Shown here in pieces: positions 23,940 through 33,825 of a DNA stretch of 33,825 nucleotides; position 1 is the first letter of the stretch, and each line of letters begins with the position of its first letter. The notes beneath the pieces are model-generated. The model was given only the letters and a program-made list of their open reading frames with translations, did no database searches and had not been told where the DNA came from. A program made the translations under genes and the position numbers. This stretch comes from DATLMR01 sp035634255. Lineage in GTDB: Bacteria > Acidobacteriota > Blastocatellia > UBA7656. Where the stretch lies: contig DASQDI010000067.1 of the NCBI GenBank assembly GCA_035634255.1, forward strand, positions 1 to 33,825, read 5' to 3'.

Positions 23940-25253
23940 ATGAGATTGAGCATATTCGGACTGGGGTACGTCGGCTGCGTCTCCGCGGCGTGCTTCGCGA
24001 ACGCGGGCCACGATGTCATCGGCGCGGACATAAATCAGTTGAAGGTCGACATCATAAACGGCGGCCGGAGCCCCATAGTCGAGCCGGGCGTCGAGGAACT
24101 CATATCGCAGGCGGTGAATGACGGCAAGCTGCTGGCCACGACCGACGCGGACGTGGCGGTCGCCAACTCCGACGTGTCGCTCGTCTGCGTGGGCACGCCC
24201 TCGAATCACAATGGTAGCCTCGACCTCACCTACGTTAAGCGTCTGTGCCAGCAGATCGGCGCGGCGCTCGAATCGAAGGACCGCTACCACGTGGTCGCCA
24301 TGCGGAGCACGATGCTGCCGGGGACGATCAACGAGATGGTCATCCCCACGCTCGAAGTCTACTCCGGCAAGCGCGCGGGCCGCGACTTCGGGGTCGCGAT
24401 CAACCCCGAGTTCCTGCGCGAAGGGACGTCGATCCACGACTTCAACAACCCCCCGTTCACGCTCATCGGGGCGGACGACGAAGACACGGCGGGCCTGCTG
24501 CGCCGGCTCTACTCGAACATAGACGCGCCCGTGCTCACGGTCGGGATCAAGGAAGCGGAGATGGTCAAGTACGCCTGCAACTGCTTCCACGCCCTCAAGG
24601 TCACGTTCGCCAACGAGATCGGGAACCTCTGCAAGGGCCTCGGGGTGGACAGCCATCAGGTGATGGACATATTCTGCAAGGACACCAAGCTCAACCTGTC
24701 GCCCTACTACCTCAAGCCAGGGTTCGCCTTCGGCGGCTCGTGCCTGCCGAAGGACCTGCACGCGATCACCTACAAGGCGAAGGAGCTGGACGTTGAGGTC
24801 CCCATGCTCAACTCGATCCTCGTGAGCAACCGCAAGCAGGTCGAGCGCGCGGTCGACATGGTGCTCCGCACGGGGCGCAAGAACGTCGGGGTGCTCGGGC
24901 TGAGCTTCAAGTCGGGCACGGACGACCTGCGCGAGAGCCCGATGGTGACGCTGATCGAGACGCTCATCGGCAAGGGCCTGAAGCTCGCGATCTACGACAA
25001 GGACGTGGAGCTCGCGCGCCTGTTCGGGGCGAATAAGCAGTACATCGAGCGCGAGATCCCCCACATCTCTTCGCTGATGTATTCGGAGCTGAACGAGGTC
25101 ATAGACCGCTCCGAAGTCATCATCATCGGGAAGAAGGAGGACGAGTTCCGCGTGCTTTCCGACAAGCTGAACAACGGGCGCGTGATAATCGACCTCGTCC
25201 GCCTGCTCGAAGTGGAAGACAACCGCAAGAGCTATCAGGGCGTGAGTTGGTGA
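23940..25253 (+). CDS. algD: GDP-mannose 6-dehydrogenase-like nucleotide-sugar dehydrogenase
   Basis: This 437-residue enzyme oxidises C6 of a nucleotide-sugar to a uronic acid with two NAD+. It has the N-terminal Rossmann motif GLGYVGCVSAACFANAG, GTPSNHNGSLDL, NPEFLREGTSI, and the catalytic loop FGGSCLPKDLHA with Cys at residue 268, the position of the catalytic Cys in Pseudomonas AlgD. The LSFKSGTDDLRESP block and the GANKQYIEREIPHISSL region also resemble AlgD more than UDP-glucose dehydrogenases, as far as I can judge from memory. The likely product is GDP-mannuronate for the polymer. UDP-glucose as substrate is the main alternative. Its stop is directly followed by the ribosome site of the beta-helix lipoprotein. 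Confidence 0.85.
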   Translation: MRLSIFGLGYVGCVSAACFANAGHDVIGADINQLKVDIINGGRSPIVEPGVEELISQAVNDGKLLATTDADVAVANSDVSLVCVGTPSNHNGSLDLTYVKRLCQQIGAALESKDRYHVVAMRSTMLPGTINEMVIPTLEVYSGKRAGRDFGVAINPEFLREGTSIHDFNNPPFTLIGADDEDTAGLLRRLYSNIDAPVLTVGIKEAEMVKYACNCFHALKVTFANEIGNLCKGLGVDSHQVMDIFCKDTKLNLSPYYLKPGFAFGGSCLPKDLHAITYKAKELDVEVPMLNSILVSNRKQVERAVDMVLRTGRKNVGVLGLSFKSGTDDLRESPMVTLIETLIGKGLKLAIYDKDVELARLFGANKQYIEREIPHISSLMYSELNEVIDRSEVIIIGKKEDEFRVLSDKLNNGRVIIDLVRLLEVEDNRKSYQGVSW

Positions 25254-25260
25254 GGGAGGA
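25254..25260 (+). promoter_or_regulatory. Ribosome-binding site that decides the lipoprotein start
   Basis: GGGAGGA begins right after the dehydrogenase stop and lies 7 bases before ATG 25268. It rules in favour of that start over an in-frame TTG at 25247 and gives a clean lipoprotein signal peptide. Confidence 0.75.
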
Positions 25261-25267
25261 GTCGGTC

Positions 25268-26994
<1,727 letters not shown>

Positions 26995-26995
<1 letters not shown>

Positions 26996-27966
26996 TGAGC
27001 CAGGAGCGGACCCCCTGCGTCAGCATAATCATGCCCTCCTACCGAGTGAGCCAGTACATCGGCGAGGCGGTGGAGTCGGCCCTCGCCCAGACGTTCAAGG
27101 ATTTCGAGATCGTCGTCGTAAACGATGGCTCGCCGGACACGCCGGAGCTTGAGCGCGTGCTCGCGCCTTACATGGACCGCATCGTCTACATCAAACAGGA
27201 GAACCGCGGGTGCAGCGGCGCGCGCAACACCGCGATCAGAGCGGCGCGCGGGCGCTACCTCGCGCTGCTGGACCCGGACGACATCTGGGAGCCCAACTAC
27301 CTCGAAGTGCAGGTCGGCATGCTTGAGCGCCACCCTTCGGTAGACCTGGTCTACCCGAACGCGACCATCTTCGGGGACCTGCCCGACTCCGGGCGGTTGT
27401 TCATGGACCTCTCGCCGTCGAAGGGGGAGGTGACTTTCGAGAGCCTCGTCTCTCAAAAGTGCAACGTGATGATAAGCGTCACGGCCCGGCGCGATGCGCT
27501 AATCCGCGCGGGGCTGTTCGACGAGTCTTTACTGAGCGCCGAAGATTTCGACATGTGGCTGCGCCTGGTCCATAGTGGCGGCCGAATCTCTTACCACCGC
27601 CAGCCCCTCGTGCGCTACCGCCGCCGGCGCGGGAGCCTCTCTTCGGACCCCGCGTGGATGTGCCGCAACGTGCTCAAGGTGTTTCAGAAGATGGAGGAGA
27701 CTTTAGACCTCTCGCCGCGCGAGCGGGAGGCCGTGGCGCGGCAGCGCGTTCGCTTCCGAGCCCTGCTCAGCCTCTACGAAGGCAAGAAGGCTTTCTTCAA
27801 AGGGGAGGTGAAGGCGGCGCTCGAAAACCTCACGAGGGCGAACGAGTTTTTCAAGAGCGGGAAGCTCCGTCTGGCCTGCTTTCTCTTGCGCGCATCGCCG
27901 CAGTTGCTCCTGCGCGCTTACCACATACGCGACCGGTTCATCATAGGAGCTGACACTAAATACTGA
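26995..27966 (+). CDS. Family 2 glycosyltransferase
   Basis: This 323-residue soluble GT-A enzyme has VSIIMPSYRVSQYIGEAVES, VVNDGSPD and LDPDD (D93-D96, metal and nucleotide site), then SAEDFDMWLRL, where the ED pair is the likely catalytic base. The C-terminal 90 residues are helical (resembling a TPR-like tail with LSLYEGKKAFFKGEVKAAL) and may mediate protein contacts. It probably adds a side-chain or backbone sugar of the EPS repeat. It overlaps both neighbours by one base, so it is translationally coupled to the lipoprotein and the flippase. Confidence 0.87.
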
Positions 27967-29588
27967 TGCGCAGGAAGAGGCGAAAGGAAAAAGCGCAGCG
28001 GCGGGTCGCTGCGACAGGCTGCTCCACGAAAGACGGGTCGCAGGCGCGGGAGGGGCTCGAAACCGACCGCGGGTCAGGCTCGCTCACGTCGCGCGCGGCG
28101 TGGATACTGTTCGCGAAGACCGTGGCCTTCGGGCTCAGCTTCGCCCTGCCCCTACTGCTGGTGCGCCGGCTCAGCCTGCGCGAATTCGGCCTGTATAAGC
28201 AGGTCGTGCTCGTGCTCGGCACCGCGCTCACGATGCTGCCGCTCGGGTTCGGGATGAGCGCCTACTATTTCCTGCCCCGCGAGCGCGAGCGGCAGGGGTC
28301 GATAGTCTGGAACGTTCTGCTCTTCTACATGCTCACGGCGGGGGCCGCCTGCCTCGCCCTGTGGCTGCTCCCCGGATCGCTCGGCCTCGTCTTCCAGAGC
28401 GCGGAGTTGATCGACTACGCGCCCCTGATCGGCGTCGCGATAATGTTCTGGGTCTTCTCCTCGTTCCTTGAGGTGGTGGCGGTCGCGCACCAGGAGGCGA
28501 GGCTCGCGACGATCTTCATCATCGCCTCTCAGTTCTCCAAGGGGCTGCTGCTGCTGTCGTCCGCGCTCGCGTTCGGGACGGTGCGCGCGCTCATCTGGGC
28601 GGCGATCATTCAGGGCGCGCTGCAAACCGTTGTCATGTTCTTTTACCTGCGGTCGCGCTTCCCCCGCTTCTGGCGCGCCTTCGACTGGCCGGTCATGCGG
28701 AGCCAGTTGTCTTACGCCGTCCCGCTAGGGCTGGCGGGGGTGCTCTTTTCGGTCCAGCTCGACCTGCACAATTACTTCGTCGCGAACCGCTTCGACGCGG
28801 CCACGTACGCGGTCTACGCCATCGGCTGTTTTCAGCTGCCGCTGATCGGCATCCTGAGCGAGTCCATCTGCTCCGTCATGATCCCCCGCGTGAGCCTGCT
28901 GCAGAAGCAAGACCGGCGGCGCGAGATCATCGAGCTCACGGCGAGAATCATGCGAAAGCTCGCGGCCATATACTTTCCGCTTTACGCCTTCCTCCTGGTC
29001 ACGGGGCGCGAGTTCATCGTGCTGCTCTTCACGGAAAACTACCTCGCGAGCTGGCCGATATTCGCGGTCAACCTGACCCTGTTGCCGCTCAGCATACTGG
29101 TGCTCGACCCCATCCTGCGCGCGTACGCGGAGCAGAGGTACTTCCTGCTGAGGCTGCGCGTCGGGCTGATCGCCCTGCTGGTCGTGGCCCTCTGGCTCGC
29201 CTCGACCTACCTCAGCCTCGTCGGGATAATCTCGGTCGTCGTCTTTGCGTCGGTCGTGGAGCGGGTGGCGACGGCGGTCAGGATGGGCCGCATAGTCGGG
29301 GTCACCAGGCACGACTACGTGCTGCTCAAGGACGTGGGCAAGACGGCGATGGCTTCGGCCGCCGCGGGGCTCCTGGCGCTCGCGGCCCGGATGTACATGT
29401 CGAACGCGCGGCCGCTGGCCCTGCTGATCTCGTGCGGGGCGGTCTTCTGCGCCGTGTACGTTACGCTCTTCCTGCTGTCGGGCATCCTCACCAGAGAGGA
29501 ACGGGAGACGGTGCGCCGCCAGCTCGGGCGGCTCAGGCGGGCGCCCCGGCGGCGGCCCGCGAGCCTGCTCGCGGAAGGAGATTATTAA
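27966..29588 (+). CDS. Wzx-type polysaccharide flippase (MOP superfamily)
   Basis: This 540-residue integral membrane protein has about 12-14 hydrophobic helices and a basic N-terminal cytoplasmic tail of about 40 residues before the first helix (AAWILFAKTVAFGLSFALPLLLVRRL). The segments LREFGLYKQV and PLGFGMSAYYFLPRE near the start and LLFTENYLASWPIFAV later match the Polysacc_synt/MATE-like pattern. It would move the undecaprenyl-linked repeat across the inner membrane for the Wzy-like protein at 11390. The gene ends with an Arg/Pro-rich tail. Start overlaps the GT2 stop (TGATG). Confidence 0.86.
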   Translation: MRRKRRKEKAQRRVAATGCSTKDGSQAREGLETDRGSGSLTSRAAWILFAKTVAFGLSFALPLLLVRRLSLREFGLYKQVVLVLGTALTMLPLGFGMSAYYFLPRERERQGSIVWNVLLFYMLTAGAACLALWLLPGSLGLVFQSAELIDYAPLIGVAIMFWVFSSFLEVVAVAHQEARLATIFIIASQFSKGLLLLSSALAFGTVRALIWAAIIQGALQTVVMFFYLRSRFPRFWRAFDWPVMRSQLSYAVPLGLAGVLFSVQLDLHNYFVANRFDAATYAVYAIGCFQLPLIGILSESICSVMIPRVSLLQKQDRRREIIELTARIMRKLAAIYFPLYAFLLVTGREFIVLLFTENYLASWPIFAVNLTLLPLSILVLDPILRAYAEQRYFLLRLRVGLIALLVVALWLASTYLSLVGIISVVVFASVVERVATAVRMGRIVGVTRHDYVLLKDVGKTAMASAAAGLLALAARMYMSNARPLALLISCGAVFCAVYVTLFLLSGILTREERETVRRQLGRLRRAPRRRPASLLAEGDY

Positions 29589-29621
29589 GGAGTCTCGTCA
29601 CCGAACTCCGGAACCAAGATC

Positions 29622-31010
29622 ATGCGCCATTTAACGACTAAAGCTCACGACGTTTTTTCGATGAAGCTCTACCCTTCGCTCTCCGTCCTTCATCAACTCG
29701 CCCGCCCTTCGCGCAGGCCCTTCGCGCTAGCCTACTTCGAGGGGATGAGATTCAGGGCCGCCGCGGCCGACTGGAGTGAAGACCGCAAGGTCGACTGGAT
29801 GCTCGGGCGTCTGCGCTACTCGGTGCGCCGCGCCTACGACGAGACGGCCTACTATCGAAACCTCTTCAGGCGGGTCGGGTTCGACCCGTGGACCGATTTC
29901 TCGTTCGATGATTACGCGCGCCTGCCCGTGCTTGAGCGGCAGGACATTGTCGACGCGGGCGCGGGCCTGATATCGAGGGCCGTACCCGCGGGACTCCTGC
30001 GGAAGGACGCGACGGGCGGCTCCACGGGGCAGCCGACCGAGCTGTGGCTCGGGCCGGAAGAGATAGGCTGGCGCGACAGCGCGGCGGATTTCTTCCGGCA
30101 GTCCATCGGCGCGCCGGCCGGGTCACGCACGGCCTTCTTCTGGGGCCATCACCTCGACCCGGTGGCGAACGACAGCTTGCGCGACCGCTACTACTCGTTC
30201 GTCACCAACGTCCGCTGGTTCGATTGCTTCCGCCTGTCGCCCGAAGTGCTAGAACGCTACCACCGCGAGTTCGAGCGGTGGAGGCCCGCCTGCATAGTCG
30301 CTTACGCGAGCGCGCTCGGGGCGCTCGCCGAATACATTGAGCAGAAGGGCTACCGCCCGAAGTACCCCTCGCGCTGCTTCATCACGGGCGGCGAGAAGCT
30401 CCTGCCCCACCACCGGCAGGCGGTCGAGTCCGTCTTCGAGAGCCCCGTCTACGAAAGGTACGGGAGCCGGGACGCGGGCTACATCGCCTTTCAAAAGTTC
30501 CCCGCCCGCGACTTCGAGGTGGACTGGTCGAACATCTTCGTCGAGCCGGAGTCGGGCGAGGCTTCGTCGAGCGTGCTCGTCACCAAGCTGCACGCCGACG
30601 GGTTCCCCATGCTCCGCTACCGCATCGGGGACCTCGCGCGCTTCCCGGAAGGGGCGCGGCCCGGACACCCCGCCCTCGCGCTCCGCGAGGTCGTGGGCCG
30701 GGACGTGGACCGGATATGGCTGCCCGACGGGCGGTGGATTCACGGGCTGGAGATGCCGCACCTCATCAAGGATTACCCGGTCCGCGCATTCAACGTGGTC
30801 CAGCGCGCCGACTACTCCATCGAAGTCAACATAGTCCCGCGGAACACCTTCGGGGACGAGAGCCGCAGGAGGCTGCTCGCGATCATGTCGATTAACTTTC
30901 AGGGCCTGCCGGTTAAGATCGAGATGGTCGACGAGATACCGCGCACGAAGGCGAACAAGTGGAGGCCCGTCATAAGCGAAGTCAAGTTGAGTCAGGGAAG
31001 GCCCGCATGA
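29622..31010 (+). CDS. CapK/PaaK-like adenylate-forming enzyme
   Basis: This 462-residue protein belongs to the phenylacetate-CoA ligase-like branch of adenylate-forming enzymes found in capsule and EPS loci (CapK). Motifs: TGGSTGQP (131-138, ATP phosphate loop), YGSRDAG (280-286), YRIGD (333-337, ribose-binding Asp) and PRTKANKWRPVIS near the C-terminus. It activates a carboxylic acid with ATP, possibly to attach an acyl or amino-acid group to the polymer; the substrate is unknown. No strong ribosome site precedes ATG 29622, and ATG 29661 is possible. Its end overlaps the DUF362 gene by four bases (ATGA), so the two likely act together. Confidence 0.82.
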   Translation: MRHLTTKAHDVFSMKLYPSLSVLHQLARPSRRPFALAYFEGMRFRAAAADWSEDRKVDWMLGRLRYSVRRAYDETAYYRNLFRRVGFDPWTDFSFDDYARLPVLERQDIVDAGAGLISRAVPAGLLRKDATGGSTGQPTELWLGPEEIGWRDSAADFFRQSIGAPAGSRTAFFWGHHLDPVANDSLRDRYYSFVTNVRWFDCFRLSPEVLERYHREFERWRPACIVAYASALGALAEYIEQKGYRPKYPSRCFITGGEKLLPHHRQAVESVFESPVYERYGSRDAGYIAFQKFPARDFEVDWSNIFVEPESGEASSSVLVTKLHADGFPMLRYRIGDLARFPEGARPGHPALALREVVGRDVDRIWLPDGRWIHGLEMPHLIKDYPVRAFNVVQRADYSIEVNIVPRNTFGDESRRRLLAIMSINFQGLPVKIEMVDEIPRTKANKWRPVISEVKLSQGRPA

Positions 31011-32425
31011 AGAGCATGAGAAAAGAGCCGGAAGAAGTCTCCTTAGAGTCCCAGTTGTCGGACGCGGTTGTGGCGGCGGCGAGCCTCCCGAGCGCGTCAT
31101 ACTCGGGAGAGGCCGTCAGCGCGGCGCTCGAACGCGCCACGCGCGCGCTCGGCTGGGCGGACGACGGGCGGGGCCCCTTCGCCTCGACGATACCGGAGGG
31201 CGCGCGCGTCCTCATAAAGCCTAACTTCGTGATGCACCAGAACGAGGGGCCGTGGGGGATGGACCCGCTCGTCACTCACCCGTCCCTCATTCGCGCGGTG
31301 GCCGAAGCCGTGCTCCGCGCGGGGCCGTCGGAAGTGCTGGTGGGGGACGCGCCCGTCCAGGGTTGCGACTTCGACCAGTTGCTCAGGAGCACGGGGCTCG
31401 ACCTCTGGGCCTCGGATCTGATGGGGCGCGACCCGCGCTTCAAGGGGATACGCGACTTCAGGCGCACGACCTGCGTCTTCGTGGACGGCGTGCGGGTCCC
31501 TTCCGAAAATCTCGTCTCGGAAGACCAGTTCGTCCTCTTCGACCTCGGGGGCGACAGCCTGCTTGAGCCGATAAGCGATGACCGCGGCTCGTTCCGCGTG
31601 ACCTGCTACGACCCGCGTTTGATGGCGAAGACGCACTCCTCCGGGCGGCACCAGTACCTCGTGGCCAGGGACGTGATCGACGCGGACGTGATAATAAACC
31701 TGCCCAAGCTGAAGACCCACAAGAAGGCCGGGGTCACCTGCGCCCTCAAGAACCTTATCGGGATCAACGGCAACAAAGAGTACCTACCGCACCACCGCGT
31801 CGGCGGCTCGGAGAGCGGGGGCGATTGCTACCCCGGCGGGAGCCTGGTCAAGCGCGCGCTCGAATACACGCTCGACCGGCAGAACCAGTCGTCCTCGTTC
31901 GCCATCGGCAAGCTCTGGAGCACGGCCTCCACGCAGCTTCACCGCGTCTCGCACCTGATGGGGGACCCGCACGACGTTGAAGGGTCATGGTCGGGCAACG
32001 ACACTATCTGGAGGACGTGCCTCGACCTGAATCGAATCCTTCTGTATGGCCGCGCGGACGCTACCCTGGCGCATGCGCTACAGCGCCGCGTGCTCCACGT
32101 GGTCGACGCGGTGGTGGCCGGCCACGGCGACGGGCCTCTGCGCCCGCAGCCTCTTCCGCTCGGCGTGATCCTCGTCGGGGGCAACGCCTCCGCAATTGAC
32201 TGGATAGGGGCCGAGCTACTCGGATACAATGCCCGTCTGATTTCGGTCGCGCGCGAAGCGTTCGGACGGTTCACGCACCCTCTCGCCTCATTCGCCCCCT
32301 CGGATATTTCGATGGTCGGCGACATGGGATCGGGGGGATTCGCCGAAGTGCTCAAGCACGCGCCACCGCCCGCGCGGGTCGTCTATCCCGTCGGATGGCG
32401 CGACGCCGCCCGAAGCTCTGAATAA
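31007..32425 (+). CDS. DUF362 family protein
   Basis: This 472-residue protein has the DUF362 signature blocks: RVLIKPNFV (to residue 75), DPLVTHPSLIRAV, VLVGDAPVQG, and NLPKLKTHKKAGVTCALKNL (231-250) followed by IGINGNK. The biochemical role of the family is unsettled; some members carry Fe-S clusters, but a CxxCxxC ferredoxin motif is not present here. It is translationally coupled to the CapK-like gene, a pairing seen in other surface-polysaccharide loci, so a shared modification step is plausible. AGGGAAGG stands 6 bases before ATG 31007. It is the last complete gene of the locus before the second beta-helix gene. Confidence 0.83.
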   Translation: MKSMRKEPEEVSLESQLSDAVVAAASLPSASYSGEAVSAALERATRALGWADDGRGPFASTIPEGARVLIKPNFVMHQNEGPWGMDPLVTHPSLIRAVAEAVLRAGPSEVLVGDAPVQGCDFDQLLRSTGLDLWASDLMGRDPRFKGIRDFRRTTCVFVDGVRVPSENLVSEDQFVLFDLGGDSLLEPISDDRGSFRVTCYDPRLMAKTHSSGRHQYLVARDVIDADVIINLPKLKTHKKAGVTCALKNLIGINGNKEYLPHHRVGGSESGGDCYPGGSLVKRALEYTLDRQNQSSSFAIGKLWSTASTQLHRVSHLMGDPHDVEGSWSGNDTIWRTCLDLNRILLYGRADATLAHALQRRVLHVVDAVVAGHGDGPLRPQPLPLGVILVGGNASAIDWIGAELLGYNARLISVAREAFGRFTHPLASFAPSDISMVGDMGSGGFAEVLKHAPPPARVVYPVGWRDAARSSE

Positions 32426-32444
32426 ATGAAGCTCTGAATGAATC
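32413..32444 (+). repeat. Tandem 16-base duplication at the DUF362 stop
   Basis: AAGCTCTGAATAAATG (32413-32428) is followed immediately by AAGCTCTGAATGAATC (32429-32444), 14 of 16 bases matching. The first unit holds the TAA stop. It looks like a small slippage duplication at the 3' end; no function is implied. Confidence 0.7.
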
Positions 32445-32481
32445 GGACGAGCGAGCAAGGCTTTTGAAGGGATGGTAGATC

Positions 32482-33825
32482 ATGAGTTTTATAAAAATCT
32501 CCGCCGCGGTCTGCGGCTGTCTGTTGTTCATTTCCGGTCTGGCAATTCCGTCCGCCTCCTCCGCCGCGGCCCTTATGGTGCGCGCGGGCGAAGACCTTCA
32601 GGCGGCGATTGATCAGGCGAAGCCGGGCGATACGATCCTGCTCGAAGCGGGCGCGACCTTCGTCGGCAATTTCGTGCTCCCCGCCAAGCCCGGCGCCAGC
32701 GCCGACAACCTGATCACCATCCGATCTTCGGCGGCGGACACGGACCTGCCCGCGTCGGGCGTGCGCGCGCACCCGGCCATGTCCCACCTCTTCCCGAAGC
32801 TGGTCAGCCCGAACTCCGAGGCCGCGCTCAGGACCGCGAATGGGGCGAACCATTACCGCCTCTTCGCCCTTGAGATGACCATCTCCGACGACGTGAGAAT
32901 CAATTTCGGGATCGTGAAGGTCGGGCTGGGGAGCGAGAACGAAATCTCCATGCTGCCCCGCGGCATCGTGCTCGACCGCTGCTACGTTCACGGCCACAGG
33001 ACGGCGGACGTGGCCCGCGGGGTCGCGCTCAACGGCATCGACTCGTCGGTCCTCAACTCTTACATATCGGATTGTCACGGCATCGGGTTCGACACGCAGG
33101 CGATAGCGGGGTGGAACGGGCCGGGGCCGTTCAAGATCGTGAATAACTACCTGGAAGGCGCGGGCGAAAACGTGATATTCGGCGGAGTCGATCCGAAGAT
33201 TCCGGGGCTGGTCCCTTCCGACATCGAGTTTCAGCACAACTATTGCTCTAAGCCCCTCGCCTGGAAAGACGGGATTGTCGCGCGGCCCTCGTCGGTCGCC
33301 GCGCGCGGGCTAGCCTCGACCGACGGCTTCTCTCCGGCGGGTAATCTTCAGGCGGGAGTGACTTATTACTACCGCGTCTCCGCGCGCGCGCGCGCCGGGC
33401 AGAGCGTGACGGCGACCTCGGTCGCGTCGGAAGAACTGAGCGTGACTCTCACCTTCCCCGAATCCGCCGTCGATTTGACGTGGAGCCCTTCGGAGGTCGC
33501 GAAGCAGTACCGCGTCTATCGGACGACGGACGAGCCGGCGGCGCAGACGCGGAGATGGGTCTTCTTCGAGGTGGACGCATCCAACTGCGCGGCCTCGGGC
33601 GGGGTCTGCCCGTTCGTCGACACGGGCATGCTTACGGCCGCGGGAGAGGGCGCGCCCCCGGTTAGCGCGACGAGATGGTCGGTGAAGAACATATTCGAGT
33701 TGAAGAACGCTAGGCGGGTGCTCGTCGATGGGAACGTCTTCGAGAACAACTGGGTGGACGGGCAGAACGGGACGGCCATCCTGTTCACGGTCAGGAACCA
33801 GGAGGGGACGGCCCCCTGGTCGGCG
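32482..33825 (+). CDS. Right-handed beta-helix protein with inserted Fn3-like domain (3' end cut off)
   Basis: The reading frame runs from ATG 32482 (AAGGGATGG upstream) to the window end without a stop. Residues 1-29 are a signal peptide (ending SASSAA) with no lipobox. The beta-helix cap (LQAAIDQAKPGDTILLEAG) and coils resemble the lipoprotein at 25268. At about residues 265-397, between PLAWKDG and RWSVKNIF, there is an Fn3-like domain (GVTYYYRVSARA, VDLTWSPSE, YRVYRTT) that the paralogue lacks; the helix then resumes. The last 123 bases equal bases 1-123, and the frame continues into the gene at 1-2442 without a break. The joined protein would have about 1,220 residues. Secreted polysaccharide-active or binding function is inferred from fold and context. 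Confidence 0.85.
   Translation, partial: MSFIKISAAVCGCLLFISGLAIPSASSAAALMVRAGEDLQAAIDQAKPGDTILLEAGATFVGNFVLPAKPGASADNLITIRSSAADTDLPASGVRAHPAMSHLFPKLVSPNSEAALRTANGANHYRLFALEMTISDDVRINFGIVKVGLGSENEISMLPRGIVLDRCYVHGHRTADVARGVALNGIDSSVLNSYISDCHGIGFDTQAIAGWNGPGPFKIVNNYLEGAGENVIFGGVDPKIPGLVPSDIEFQHNYCSKPLAWKDGIVARPSSVAARGLASTDGFSPAGNLQAGVTYYYRVSARARAGQSVTATSVASEELSVTLTFPESAVDLTWSPSEVAKQYRVYRTTDEPAAQTRRWVFFEVDASNCAASGGVCPFVDTGMLTAAGEGAPPVSATRWSVKNIFELKNARRVLVDGNVFENNWVDGQNGTAILFTVRNQEGTAPWSA
33117..33167 (+). repeat. 51-base block identical to 26029-26079
   Basis: Within the two beta-helix genes, the stretch encoding GPGPFKIVNNYLEGAGE is identical at all 51 bases, third codon positions included, while flanking sequence is clearly diverged. 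This patchiness points to recent recombination or gene conversion between the paralogues. Confidence 0.85.
33703..33825 (+). repeat. Terminal direct repeat, right copy
   Basis: Identical to bases 1-123. The reading frame is the same relative to the repeat in both copies, so joining the ends leaves one continuous open frame. Confidence 0.95.

Overview
The window is a GC-rich bacterial stretch in which every gene I can support lies on the + strand. From about 3.5 kb to 32.4 kb it forms one long exopolysaccharide (EPS) locus, with 1-4 base start/stop overlaps at many junctions. The gene families match the EPS loci that accompany exosortase (XrtA/EpsH, PEP-CTERM) systems of Gram-negative soil and water bacteria. 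Frequent ATA and AGG codons in a GC-rich background, and the gene mix, suggest Acidobacteriota (Blastocatellia-like) or a relative. That placement is inference; no marker gene is present.

Layout. (1) 1-2442 is the 3' part of a right-handed beta-helix protein with PKD, carbohydrate-binding-like and IPT/TIG domains, ending in a strong terminator. (2) 2581-3045 is a lone GNAT acetyltransferase. (3) 3046-3564 is a structured, locally AT-rich leader. (4) 3565-8721 is the export and priming core: a small protein with a sorting-signal-like tail, a Wzz-type chain-length protein, a separate BY-kinase-like ATPase, a polyprenyl-phosphate sugar transferase and a Wza-type exporter. (5) 8758-9429 holds a tiny SH3/Tudor-like protein and an HTH protein. 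(6) 9439-25253 holds a formyltransferase, two CE4 deacetylases, a Wzy/ligase, four glycosyltransferases, a heparinase/alginate-lyase-like enzyme, an asparagine-synthetase-type amidotransferase, a methyltransferase and an AlgD-like GDP-mannose dehydrogenase. (7) 25268-32425 holds a beta-helix lipoprotein, a GT2, a Wzx flippase, a CapK-like adenylate-forming enzyme and a DUF362 protein. (8) 32482 to the end is the 5' part of another beta-helix gene.

How they could work together: the sugar transferase and glycosyltransferases build a lipid-linked repeat, Wzx flips it, the Wzy-like protein polymerises it, the Wzz-like and kinase-like proteins set chain length, and the Wza-like protein exports it. 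The AlgD-like enzyme would supply mannuronate-type sugar. The deacetylases, formyl-, amido- and methyltransferases and CapK/DUF362 would modify it, and the heparinase-like and beta-helix proteins would cut, epimerise or bind it.

The two ends share an exact 123-base direct repeat. Joining them fuses the two partial beta-helix genes in frame into one gene of about 1,220 codons. No replication or mobility gene is present, so this is more likely assembly closure on a repeat shared by paralogous beta-helix genes than a real circular element, although a tandem or circular arrangement cannot be excluded. No exosortase gene is visible.
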